In this document: positions 22,645 to 34,560 of the stretch, in pieces
Numbering within the stretch: the first letter of the stretch is position 1
Layout of the letters: every line of letters begins with the position of its first letter
Origin: Cristatella mucedo
Taxonomy: Eukaryota > Bryozoa > Phylactolaemata > Cristatellidae
Length of the DNA: 64,000 nt
Direction of reading: 5' to 3'
Assembly (NCBI GenBank): GCA_009760855.2
Contig: WPIO01000026.1
Location: 4,924,004-4,988,003 of the forward strand
Notes under the pieces: generated by a model
Told to the model about the DNA's origin: nothing
What the model saw: only the letters and a program-made list of their open reading frames with translations
Databases searched by the model: none
Position numbers and translations under genes: made by a program

Positions 22645-23085
22645 AAATAATGTAATGTAATGTATCTCCGTCTGCAACTACACAAAGCCACAGAGGCTAT
22701 GTAGGTGCTACGCAGGAGAGTTTTGTCTAGTGCACTCACAGCCTAAGCGGCTTTGAGTACGCATTCGGTAGCCAACCGACTTCGTCTCACGCAACAAAGA
22801 GAAAGTGGGAAGCATAGCAGAGTCAGGAGAGCAGTTGAGGTGGTGAGTAGCAAGGAAGTAGCAGCTCAGGACTGCTGGAAAGGATTTGCCATAGTCGGCA
22901 GTAGGAGAGTAGTTGTCGTTGCGTAAGAATTGTGGAATCGAGTTCCACAGTCTAGGACGTGCAGAGCTAAAGCTTCTGTCGCCAACTGTCTTTAGGCGGG
23001 GGAATGGAACAGCTAATGTATTGTCTGTACAGGACCTAAGGGCGCGAAGAGGCTGAAACTGGTGCCGCAGTTCAGCTAGGTATGG
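22645..23085 (-). mobile_element. LINE-B 3' end
   Basis: A minus-oriented 3' UTR and C-terminal coding remnant. It includes TAATGTAATGTATCTCCG at the terminus, GTTGAGGTGGTGAGTAG (uninterrupted LTR target site, near 22833) and TCGAGTTCCACAGTCTAGGA (antisense of the LWNSLP codons). It is 5'-truncated near 23085. Confidence 0.8.
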
Positions 23086-23873
23086 CGTATGAATAGGATG
23101 AAGTCCGGGTCCCTGCCCCGTTTTCGGAGGGGGAAGGGCAAATGCCCCCTTGCCCCTGTGCGGAGGAATGTCTTCGTAACTCTGACATTATGGATTGGCT
23201 GTCGTGAGGCTACATTTCTTAAACGAGTCCTTTTATTCTCTCATAAATTACGCTCTTCTCGACATATACCTGCGCATCGGCCGAAGTGACTGATTTCGCA
23301 AGGGTCTTTCTGTCTCTGTCTCTCTCCCTTTCTCTCTCGCTAGTCCTTGCAGCCGCTGCGCAGGCGGTAGGACATTCGCGTAGCGGACACCGTCGAAGCC
23401 GGCAGATTGGCAGGCTGCGGTAGGGGACCGCGGCGGCAGCAATGGGAGAGCGCCTGCTGCTACATCTACTCCTACGCTGAGCGTCGGGCTCGCACGTCGG
23501 GTCCACGAGCCCGACGCTTTCACGTTCGCATCGTGCGCCCTTGATGCGATACCTAGAGTGCTACTTAATGCGACGGTGCAGCCACGACGAGAGTCGAAAG
23601 CGGAGGGAAATAACTCGCCAACTTTCGTGCGTAGCTGTCGCGTGCACTCTCCGTTGTTGAAATTGAAAGTTGATGTGCTACAGCTTTGTTGCGAAATTTA
23701 GGGTTTTCAAAGGGTGACCTTGAAATTTGGACATCATGCGCTCTGTACACTACGGCCTCATTTGCTACTCCCGAAGTGACAACTGGCGCTCCGGCGCGTC
23801 ACAGCTTTCGCTGGGCGGGGCTGAGTTGGCGTATTGGAAAGTCGCCAGAATAAGCGTGACTGAAGTCGCATTG

Positions 23874-24180
23874 CACCTGCCATTGGTAAGCTATGAACAA
23901 ATGCGCATAATTATAATATGCCAATGATTCTTTGTGGGGCTTACCACACAGTTAATATAAATTTCAAGATGGTCAGCGCGTCTGTACGTTTCCTTCACGC
24001 CCGCAACTCAATGTTGATTTGTCACTCGGCGCTGACGAATAAATTTCACACGATCCAATTCAAATTCGCTTTATAAAAAGTGTTAAACATAAGTTTGAAA
24101 TAGGTTTTTATTTTTCATTCGACACAGATTTTCCTCTATTTAAACTAAGAACTGTAGGCTTTGCAATAGATGGGGGCGGG
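23874..24180. repeat. Direct repeat copy 1
   Basis: Aligns with 24949-25250 in the same orientation. Shared anchors are CTGCCATTGGTAAG/CTGCTACTGGTAAG, GATGGTCAG, CGTCTGTACG, CGGCGCTGA and TTTGCAATAGATGGGGGCGG/TTGGCAATAGCTGGGGCGG. The copies differ by many substitutions and small indels, so the duplication is old. I see no terminal repeats or coding frame. Confidence 0.7.
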
Positions 24181-24948
24181 ACGGGGTCACCAGCTAGGTC
24201 ACTCTGGCCCGCCTTCCGAAGCGGAGCTGGAGTTTTCCATGATTGCTCATGGTTGCAGGCTAACATCTTAGTATAGCATGACCGCAGAGTAAAAAATCAA
24301 TTCGACAGCCACAATGGAGTACAGGTTCCCAGCACCAACTATAGCGTATACTTTCCTCTCGGCGCCCAGAGTACGACTGACTGATATTGCACGAGTTGGA
24401 CTTTATTTGCACCTAACTGTAAATAAGGGGACATGACCGGTTCCTAATCAATATGACTCAGGAACCACGAAAATTATAGAGGTATTTGTATCGCGAATGA
24501 TGTAGTAAGTCAACGTTTCATTCCGTTTTAGTCTGAGTGACGAAACGATGTGTCTTATTTTGCTTGCAAGCGCCAGCGAAACCCTCGGGAGTATTTAGCG
24601 CTGTACAGTCCGGTTGACTGTTCAGTATATATTTTACATTAAGCAGCTCTTTCAGGTCGTGCCAGCGCAAGGATCTGCAGTCTTTTTCGGTTCACACAGA
24701 ATACCCATGCTAACGATGCCATCGTCCTCTCTAATAAGCCAGGTGTATTAATGAGCTAGTAAGCCAGCGGGTCGTCATAGTCATTTGACGTCACGCTTAC
24801 ATTGTGACCCATGTAATATTTACTTTTTGTACTACTACATTAGAGCAATAATGAGTGTCATATTAAAGAGTTAAACGTGGGTTAATTTTATAATATGCCT
24901 ACGTAGATGCTACTTGCTCTCTTGTAGTCAAAATTGAACACACCTTAC

Positions 24949-25250
24949 GGCGCCTGCTACTGGTAAGTGACGGACATGCGTGAATAGAACCTGCCAGTGA
25001 TTCTTCACGGTGCTCACTATAAAATTAGTATAATTGTACAGATGGTCAGAACGTCTGTACGCTCCTTCCGTACAAACAACTCAATGCTGATTCTCTGCCC
25101 GGCGCTGATGAATACAATTAACGCAATTAAATGAAAGTTAGCTTTACAAGACCATTATTAAATATAATTTTAAAATAAGTTCATTTTTCCATGTACACAG
25201 GTTTTGCTACAATAATTATGAACTACAAGCTTGGCAATAGCTGGGGCGGT
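24949..25250. repeat. Direct repeat copy 2
   Basis: Partner of 23874-24180, about 1.07 kb away. It may be an old tandem duplication or two insertions of one unknown element. Confidence 0.7.
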
Positions 25251-26279
25251 CTTACCTGATTGGTCAAAGGAACGCACTCAGGACTGCCTATCTAACCAGA
25301 GCGGGATTTCTCCGGGATTTTTTACGGTTGTAGGCCGTTATCCTCATACAAACTGAGGTTTCCGCCCGCCACTGTGGCCCGGCGAGTTTTCCAGAAATTA
25401 ATTTGAAACAAAAAGTAGAGAAACGAGCAAATCTAAACGCACTTATTGCAGACAACCACGACAGAAACCAGCAAATGAGGAAGCCACTCAGAGCCACAAT
25501 GCTGAAACTCAACAAAGCATTCGCATACGAACAACTTTACAACGGGTAAAGACTGAAAAAGACGCCCAGGAGTTTTGCGCTATCAGAACTCAGCGAATGC
25601 TTCACTAATGACAAGGTCAAAAATAGAAAGCTTCTGAAATTAAGATTCGATCACGTGACGAGTAAGGTCGCACGTGAACGGAGTCCTTGCCCGACAGTGG
25701 GCCGGGCCTACCAGCTGCACTGGGCTTACCGCTATGTCAGCGGACACTCAGGCCCACATTATATATAATGCAGTATTAAAAATTTTCCGTAATTTTTCAT
25801 AAATATAAGCTAGCAATAATAACAGTTAGAATTTGAATTTTGAACAGGGCTACGAAGAGAACGCAGTCGTTGCTTTCGTGGCGTATGCTGTAAAGTAGGA
25901 ACGTCAATTGGTTAGTTATAACACCGAGTTATGCACTCGCCAAACTCCGTAACGATGTTTAGTACTCCAGCGCTGTGCAGGTGCTCAGTTGCGTAAAGTT
26001 GTTCCTGTACTCGAGCCCCAAAGTGCGAGGCTGACTACGCTTTTTTCATATTGTTGTTCCGATCAATGCATTCCTGCTGCTAGCCAGGTGGCTCTGATAA
26101 CGTGAGTTTAATCTCACGCTTACCCATAAGCAATTAATTAAAAAACAATCCTTCGCAGTTTGCAGACTGAATAGCGAGGTCACAGAAGGCGGAAGTGCGC
26201 ACTGAGCGCTCTTTCGCCAAAACGATAGCGCACTACCCGGTTTGATTCTAACTCGTCAAAAATGCCCAGCTAGGTGACG

Positions 26280-28800
26280 CGCCTTCGGGCTTTCACCGGC
26301 GCTCGCCGCCGTAAAACGTCGCCATAAAACGGAGCGGGCCGATGGCGAAAACTCGCGCCCCGCAAGGCTGTCGCCGCAGACGAGAACCGTCGGCTATGCG
26401 CGTGCAAGAGCGCCAGAGAGCGACGAAGAGCCACTTTCGGACTGACGCTCCGCCCGAGCTGGCGCAGGCGGCCGAATAACGGCTACACAAGAGCGTTCGC
26501 GCGCACCGAATGCGAGCGCGCTCTCATCCCGCGGAGTCAGTGCGCTTCCGATGCGGCGCTTCCGATGCGCGCCTCGTCGCCATCACTCCGGCCGAAGAAA
26601 GCGACGCGTGCCGCGCGCAGCATCGAGCGCGCCAACCTGCTGCAAGCGCGCTGCGGCGGCTGCTGGGCTCGCGTATTTAGGCCGCGAAGTCCTCGAGCCG
26701 CTGCGAAACAAATGCCTCGGCTGTAGCCCCGAGCCTTTGAGTCGCGGCTAGCGGCTTGCGGGCGCAGCACCGAAGCGAGCAGGTATGCCGACGGGAGCGG
26801 AACGGGGCAGCAACAAAGCACGCCCAAACCTTTGGATTAACGAGTCCAAATCCGCAGCGCACAGGAGTCTATTAAAAAGCGACGGAGAGTCGCAGGCGTC
26901 CATCGTCGGTCATGGCGTCCAGCAGCTCTTTGCCAAGAGCGCCCCTCAGCTTCCGAACGGCTCAAAGCCTCCGGCACAACTGCCGCCGGCCTCAACGCCT
27001 AGAGCTCAACGTGACTGGCGCCTATTCACAAGACTTCAGCTTACGGACCGCCTAATCGTGGATTGTGACATTTGTGGTTCCTAGTCGTCCTAATTCAGGA
27101 ACAACGATTAATGTTTCGCCATTCATAATCGCACCGACTCGAGCACTCCCCCTCGCGTTCCGTGACTGCGCCGTCCCTCCGCGAGCAGCGCGAACTCGAG
27201 GGCGCGATCCCGCGATCCGGGGCGGTCGGCCGCAGACGCTGCTGGTTTTTCTCGCGGCCGGTCTCGATCCGCCGCGCTGCAGCCCGAGAGACGCCGCGCG
27301 AGGCGACGACGCGCCTTCCGGCGGCTGCGCCCGCGCTTCCAGCAGCTCTCAGCTCGCGCCACTAGCGCTCCCGCACTAATGGCGCGAACTGAGAGCGGTC
27401 GCTTCTCTCGGGGCACAGCACGCGCCCGCTTCGCGCGGAGGGCGTCGGCGTTGCTCCGCCGCCGCGCGCTGCTTTTCGCGAGCGCGCCCGTTCGCTGCGC
27501 CCGTCCGCAAGCGGCGGCTCCTCACCGGCCGCCGCCGCCGAGCTTCCGCTCGCCGATTTAGTGCACGCGGAAGCTCGCGGCGGCCGTAGCTGCCGCTGCC
27601 TCGCCCGTCCCCCGGAGCGCGGCCGGAGCGCCGCTCGGCTGAGCGTCAGGGGTGCCGCAGCGTCCCGTTTGCCGAGCAGTGCCCGCACAGCCCAGCCTAA
27701 CGGTCGCATCTCACCTTTGCGCCACCCCTGCGGGTGGCGCGCGCGGATGCGGTAGGAGCGGCGATCGCTCTCGCGCGACGCGCCGCCGCCACGCAGCGCG
27801 GCGGCCGTCACTCACCTGCACGCGGCTAGCTGCGCATTTCTTACTCGCTCGCGCGCCCAGGCGTTCGAGCACGGTCGCGAGGTTTTCGCGAAGGGTCCGC
27901 TCGCCGGTACCGAGACTGGCCGGAGACTCGCGAACTCACGAATCAACCAATCTGACCGGCCTTCAATCCGCCAATTAAACGCCGCCTTCACCCTCCGGCC
28001 GTAAATAGTAGTCTGGCGCCTAGCCCCCGGGGCTGGTTAGTGTCGGTCGATGCGATAGCCCGCGGATAATCAATACCTAAGGCCGCGGCGGCGCGACGCT
28101 CGAAACAAGCGCCTCCGCGGGCGCGATCGCGACGTCGGGTGCCGGCGCCGCGACCGCCACGCTCGCTCGTCGGCCGCAGGCCGTCGGCGGCGGCGGCAGT
28201 TTGGCGCAGCCCGGCGTCCGGTGCTGTTTCTCGGAATGCCGTCGAGCGGAGAAGGTGACTTGAGACCGCGACGCGATCGCTGCCCCCGGTAGAACAATGG
28301 AGCGCTGAAAGGCGCTTAAAACGTCTTTATTTTGGAATTACGAGCCGCGCTCCCTTCAATATTGGATGGTCGCTGAGCGCAGTCGAGCGCGGTTAACAGC
28401 TCGTTTACGAGTGGCGCCCGCCGGGCGAAGCGTAACGCCTGAGCGGCGGCGCCGCGTAATGCCCCGTCGCTCTCATTTCGAAGTCGACAGTTGGCGGAAT
28501 GCTGTAGCGCGCCAGGTGGCGTCCGTCCGGTAGCGCGCGACCCGGTCGCGGTCTTTTGAATGCGCTCGCCGCTCGGCTTGCCGCCGCGCGACGGTCGACG
28601 GGTACCCAGCTGCTTGTCTTCCATCGTGTTGCTGCTACGATACCTGGGCCATCGTCGGCAGCAAAAGCAGCAGTGGCTTCGGCGCTTCGGCGATGGCGAC
28701 AGGGGCCGGGAGGCGGGTTGGGGCGGCGCGCGCGGCTTAACCGTTAAGTCGCGCGGCTTAACCGTTTAGAACCATTTAGCCTCCGAGCTACCGTTCAGTG
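26280..28800. other. Long CpG-rich block, no recognised gene
   Basis: About 2.5 kb of very GC- and CpG-rich DNA. Many overlapping frames of 60-150 codons exist on both strands, rich in Arg, Ala, Pro and Ser, as expected from composition alone. I recognise no domain. It could be a CpG-island promoter with untranslated first exons. GCGCGGCTTAACCGTT is tandemly repeated at about 28731-28767. Confidence 0.4.
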
Positions 28801-31689
28801 GCAGTTAAGTTCGGCGGGAATCTGTGGGGGGGGGGGGCGAGCAAAAGCGTCCCGCTTCATTTGCCGGGGACCTGCTGGAGCCAATCCGAAGAGCAGCGTG
28901 CAGCCAATTGCAGCGTAGCTCGAATCGGGTAGGTAGGAGCCAGGGAGTGGTGTGCGGAGGCATCGAGGTGAACGCCGCGCCCTGCCATGCCGCAATGAGC
29001 CCGACGACGTCGGTGAGAGCCAACGAAGGCCAGCGTGCAGTGAGCAGGGGTCTGCAAGGCACAGGAAGGCTTTGGGAGCTGCTGGCGGCGGCGGCGGCGA
29101 TGGCGGTGGTGGCGGCGAAGGACATTGCCGAACTCTGTCGGGCGCGGATGTAGGTTGATACAATAAGCTATGAATACCGCGAAGCACCGACTTGGGTGAT
29201 TGCATACATTTACGTACTTTAGCGCGTGAGAGTGACAGATTGCCAAGCTATCGTTAGTTTTTTACTCGCACCGCGAATGCTAATTTTCCTCGATTCCACG
29301 CCAAACTAACCAAGCATTAGCATCTGCGAGACAGCTGAAAGAAGTGTAGCCCGTGAACTTTAACCTCGCGCGAGCCGCGAAAGCGGGATGGAATACAATC
29401 TTGCCGCCACTCTCCAGCCCGCGCGCGCTCTTTTTCTCGCCGTGCGGAGTGGGAGTTTGAAGAGTCGATCGTTTACGTAAACTGCTGCTGCTGCAAGACT
29501 GCTTCGCAGTCGAAGCCAGTGCTTGCCCGGAACTCTCAAAGACCCAACTGGCCCACTTTCGCCTCTTTTGACCGCTGACAAAGACTTGAGCTTAGAATCG
29601 GCTGCCGCTTCGGCCTCCGCGGCGCAAAAGCTGAAAAAACGCGCACTTTAGAAATGCCCGCGATATTTCACGCGGCCTCAATAGGACGCCGGATAGTAAT
29701 TTAGATAAGAAGATAAGTGTACAACTTGTCTGGGTAAGACCGAAGCAAGCTTGCTCTGGCCAAGCGCGCAAGAGCCTCGCGAAAGCTCGATGGTCGGCCG
29801 TTGGCTTGCGCTCCTAAAAACATTTTAGCTGTTACCGCCCGCCAGATGTTGTGCCACAGATTGACGAACGAAAAGTGAGCGAGTTGTCTCTCGTGGCTCG
29901 TTGCAGCCTTCGCACGCCCTCGTCCGGCAGCACAGAGTGCGCACGACAGCATCTCGCTCGCGTTGTCGGCAGCTAGTGACGTATGCCACCGACCGCTATG
30001 CATCGAGCGTATTTATGCCTGGCAAAATTAATGGCCCGCGGGGGGCGGGGCGTGAGAGCAATGAGAGGGGCCCCCCATCGCGCCATCATCGACGCGATGA
30101 GCTGAGGAGCTATTCTCACTGACCGCGCGTCAAGAGATCACGCAGCAGCGCACTCCAGTGGCAAATCCTGTTTCAAGCGCTAACCTCGCGCGTCAAGAGA
30201 TCGCCGCGCGCTCGACTGTTTTAAGTGCCGTCCTTCTGAATTGAAATGAATAGGAACTGTTTATGTCATCGACTGAGATTAGTCAGCGAAAGCCGACCCC
30301 ACTCGCGTGAATGTTCAGTAGTTGCACTTTGGGCTTCGAACTAGTTCTAGCTGTACATAGCTATGGCTGGGGCTGCATGCTCTCTCTGCTCCATCCTATT
30401 AGGCTGACGAAGAGATTGTTCCTCGCTAAGGACAAGGGCTTGCTACGTTAAAGGTGTGCGCACTCTTTATTGCCACCGCATCCTGCTACCTTCGGCGGCC
30501 GCGTGCGTGGATCGGAGCTGCGCCTGCAACTCGTAAGCCCTAAGCTTCGTAGCTCAGGCTTCGCCGCCGTTTGTCAGGCGCCGACGAGGACTAGTGCTGT
30601 ACGAGCGCTGGGTTGGTTTGTACTTTTTCTCCAGCGTTTCGATGCGCCTACGGCCATTTTTAAAACCGCGGCTTTGCCCGTCAGTGCGCTCCTGAATAAA
30701 GATAGAGCAAATTCTGCACTGATAGGCAATCCAATGCTCAAATAGTTGTATTGTGAGTTAGAGGATGAGCTACAACCGCGAAGGCCACACACTACTCTCG
30801 GCTTTTTTTTACAAGGACTGTCGCCTCCATACTATCAAAAGTGCGTCCGCGCGCCAGCGATTGAGACGTAGCAAAGGAGTTACGCTGATATAGTACATAA
30901 TGTCGACGTGGCAGTTCTAGTGGAATCTCATGGAGACACAGCGCAGACGTGAGCGGTCACCGAGACTCGGTGCTTATTTCTCTCAACGCGTACACATATG
31001 AGAGCGTGATGAATCACCGCAGCTAAGTTAAGAAACATAACGTACACCAGTGGCCTGACGCTGCGCTACGTCAATGGCTTAACTATCGGCCACAGGTGAG
31101 CCATACATTAGCTTCAGACCGCTGCACTAATTACAGCAGCAGAAGCAGCAGGCGCACACAACAAAGCATCCGACCATATATGGATTGTGTTTCAAGACAA
31201 TACCAAGGTTTATATCTGGTACAATGAGTAGATACAGCATTGGGCCGATACTAGCAGAATATTTGGATTGATTGAAACCGGATTTCCGGTGACCGACACC
31301 ATTTAGGCGTATGGCCCGGAAGATTGGAGCTTTCTGGTGCTTGTCAGCTTATTCTAGAATGTTCCGTCAGCTTCGTGGTCTTATCAGGAATAAAAAAAAG
31401 GCAGCCCGCTTGTGGCCACCGGTGCCTCGCGAACTTTCGCCTTTATTAGTGAATGAAGGTGGATGCTTACAAAAACAATGCCGGCGGCAGAGCAAACAGG
31501 ATGAGCTTGCTTTTTCTACAGAGAGAGTATGTATCGGCAGCGAGGCTACGTTGCGAAATTATAGCTATCAATCCTTAGGCAAGGAAGTGTACGTCCGTAT
31601 AACTCGCAGACTCTTCGATGTTTCTGGAGATCTTCGAAGGACTATCAAGCTCAGTGGTCCACAATCCACTTTTGGTTAAAAAAAAGAGG
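28801..31689. other. Unassigned DNA
   Basis: 28801-29160 is GC-rich with a G10 run and GGC repeats near 29085-29115. CGCGCGTCAAGAGATC occurs twice, near 30123 and 30187. A 122-codon frame at 31311-31679 is listed separately. No gene is identified. Confidence 0.4.
31311..31679 (+). other. Unidentified 122-codon open frame
   Basis: An isolated ATG-initiated frame ending in TAA just before an A-rich run and a SINE-1. The peptide is basic (IRNKKKAARLW, VRITRRLFDV) and of mixed composition, unlike the low-complexity frames elsewhere. I recognise no domain, signal peptide or membrane segment. It could be an exon, an ORF remnant of an unknown transposon, or chance. Confidence 0.2.
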
Positions 31690-31830
31690 AAAGTAAGCTT
31701 ATTTAACAGCCTCATTGATGTAGAGCGGTAGAAGAGCCTTCACCTAGGCCATCGCCACCGCTTGCAATGGACAATCAGGGCTCGAATTCCTCCCACGACC
31801 TGGGTCGGGATCATCCACCTGAGCCAAGAC
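31690..31830 (-). mobile_element. SINE-1 copy
   Basis: Matches SINE-1 (TTATTTAACAGCCTC, GCGGTAGAAGAGCCTT, CCACCGCTTGCAATGG) with a B-box remnant (GAATTCGAGCC on the minus strand) and a decayed A-box region. Confidence 0.7.
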
Positions 31831-31924
31831 TCGACGGCAAGGGTACTCAACGATTCAGGTTCGGTTATCTAAAATCCGAAAATAACTGAAGGTCGTCGCA
31901 TTCGGAGGCACCGGCCGAAATATA

Positions 31925-32230
31925 TATTTCCTCGCTCGGCCAGCAGCAGCAGCAGCAGCGCGCTCGGGGCGGCTATGCTCCCAGCGGCGCAGCTGCGGCT
32001 TCAGTGGCGTTCAACTCCTCAGCAAGAGCCGCGCTGCACGCTGCTCTCAGCGCTGCCCTGCCCGCTCGATCTCAATCCGGGCGCTACGCACGCGCCGTAG
32101 GGATTGAGCCCACGACTTTCGCTTTGTGCTCTGACAGCGCTGCCCGCTCTCCGGACGCACGAGCTGCACGAGTCAATCGCTTTCTCGCTCTTCGTCGGAG
32201 CTCTCACCGGGCCCGTGTATCGTTTCAATG
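31925..32230. other. GC-rich segment with a tRNA-like B box
   Basis: A (CAG)n run at 31942-31958. At about 32098-32118 the minus strand reads GTGGGCTCAATCCC, a B-box-like T-arm. An upstream A box is not convincing. It could be the head of a further tRNA-derived SINE and abuts the long CT array. Confidence 0.35.
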
Positions 32231-32245
32231 GCGCGTGCCCGGAGG

Positions 32246-32927
<682 letters not shown>

Positions 32928-33037
32928 GCGACCGCATCTGGCGGTCGCTACTACCACGCCTTCGTGCACGACACGCTGCGTGCAGCTCGGACGCTGAGTG
33001 GCAGAAGGCCCTGGGGTTTGGCCACCGGTAAGCGTTT

Positions 33038-33325
33038 TAATGTAATGTAATGTAATGTATCTCCGTCTGTAACTCCACAAAGTCATAAAGACCAGGTGGG
33101 TGTTACGCAGGAGAGTTTTGTAAAGCGAACTCATAGCCTAAGCGGCTTTCGGTACGCATTCGGTAGGCAACAGACTTCGTCTCACGCAACAAAGAGAAAG
33201 TGGGAAGCATAGCAGAGTCAGGAGAGCAGTTAAGGTAGTGAGTAGCATGGAAGTAGCAGCTCAGGACCGCTGAAAAGGATGAGCTATAGTCGGCAGTTGG
33301 AGAGTAGATGGTCGTTGCGTAAGAT
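33038..33325 (-). mobile_element. LINE-B 3' end
   Basis: A minus-oriented terminus with three TAATG units, GTATCTCCGTCTGTAACTCC, then 3' UTR with GTTAAGGTAGTGAGTAG at about 33231-33247. That is the intact (empty) target of the LTR insertion at 34561, including GTAGT once. It is cut at about 33325 by T-rich sequence. Confidence 0.85.
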
Positions 33326-33876
33326 TTTTTTTTCTTTGTGTTAAATTGTGAATCTTATTAGAAAATGCTAGCTATAAGCACGGTACTGAAAGTGAACGAA
33401 CAAAGTCGGGTCGGTAATTTAGGAATAAGGCAATAACAATACGATAATTTCATATTCATCTACAAGCAAGTTAACCAAAACCCGAGAGAGCGAGAGAGAG
33501 ACAGAGAGAGTATAACCATTAAAAGAAGTGAACTACGCACAAAGCTCCGAGGTACATCAATGGTTCCTCGGATGGTCTCTGTCTGATGTCAATCTAATGT
33601 TGGAAGGATGAATTTGAAAAACGGTTAAAGCAGCTGGCAGCCCATTTCACGTCGGCCGATTTCGCTTTTTGTCCACTTGCAATGAGCTTAAAGTAGCCCA
33701 TCAGCAAATGTTGAGTGAGCGTTTGAGTACCTCAATGTCATATGTGAGTTCGGAAAGTTTGCAAATAAGAAAGGCACAACGTTTTGCTAGCTCAACAGCA
33801 TACAAAATTTAGTCATGAATAAGCCCCCTCCGATGTATAAGCTCCAGATTTGTTTAACCATTTTTGAATCAATTAA
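33326..33876. other. Unassigned AT-rich DNA
   Basis: Contains a short GA run near 33482-33510. No gene or repeat family recognised. Confidence 0.45.
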
Positions 33877-33904
33877 TAAAACGACTTTGCACAAAGTCGT
33901 TTTA
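33877..33904. repeat. Perfect 13-bp inverted repeat, 2-nt loop
   Basis: TAAAACGACTTTG, CA, then its exact reverse complement. It lies 14 bp before the boundary of a segment duplicated in inverted orientation at 54390-56825. Confidence 0.9.
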
Positions 33905-34044
33905 TGTTCCTAATAGTTTGCAGGAATGGTCATGCAATCAACAGTTTGACCATGCAAACCCAGCTCCACCATTAACCCTTCGCTCGCTGTACAATGGGCA
34001 GCATTGCCGATGCGGATTTTCACTCGTCAAAAATGGTAAGCTGC

Positions 34045-34172
34045 CATTGATTGGTCCAGCGGTTAAGGCGCTCGCCCCGGCCAAGGTCTGGCTGAGGTCG
34101 TGGGCTCGAGCCCCGAGGCATATGTAAAGCGCCTGAATAGAGATTAAGTTCTCTTGGGGCGCTATACAAATC
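34045..34172 (+). mobile_element. SINE-T, best-preserved copy
   Basis: A box TTGGTCCAGCGGTTAAGG (34051), B box GGGCTCGAGCCCC near 34103-34115, and tail AAAGCGCCTGAATAGAG...TTGGGGCGCTATACAAAT (34127-34171) with the inner AGAGAT/TTCTCT pairing of LINE-A. AT-rich sequence follows. It lies within the duplicated segment, and its partner is at 56566-56700. Confidence 0.85.
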
Positions 34173-34560
34173 AATTATATAAATTATATATATATAATAT
34201 TTCTTTATTTTTTTGGCTCAAACGCTTTTTCACTTCAGAATGTCTTAGGACTAAAAGAGCACTGAACGCTCGGTGTCGAAGGTAATGCCGGAGAGAATTT
34301 AAGCGACAGTAATATCTGGAAAATATTCTTAGCTTCTCCTCAAGCCTCAGGAACGCCTTTGTATGTAATGTAATGTATCTCCGTCTGTAACTCCACCAAG
34401 TCATAAAGACCAAGTGGGGTGTTACGTAGGAGAGTTTTGTATAGCGCACTCACAGCCTGAGCGGCTTTTTCAGTACGCATTCGGTAGCCAACAGACTTCG
34501 CCTCACGCAACAAAGAGAAAGTGGGAAGCATAGCAGAGTCAGGAGAGCAGTTGAGGTAGT

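Larger units (their letters stand above)
23086..26279. other. Unassigned, contains a ~300-bp direct repeat
   Basis: 23280-23540 has a CT-rich run and higher GC. The two copies of a dispersed repeat are listed separately. 25300-26279 is AT-rich and shows no gene. Frames up to 95 codons show no known domain. Confidence 0.45.

Noticed and set aside
26280-28800. One or more protein genes in the GC-rich block
   Set aside because: Many overlapping frames exist on both strands with composition-driven Arg/Ala/Pro content and no recognisable domain or splice structure.
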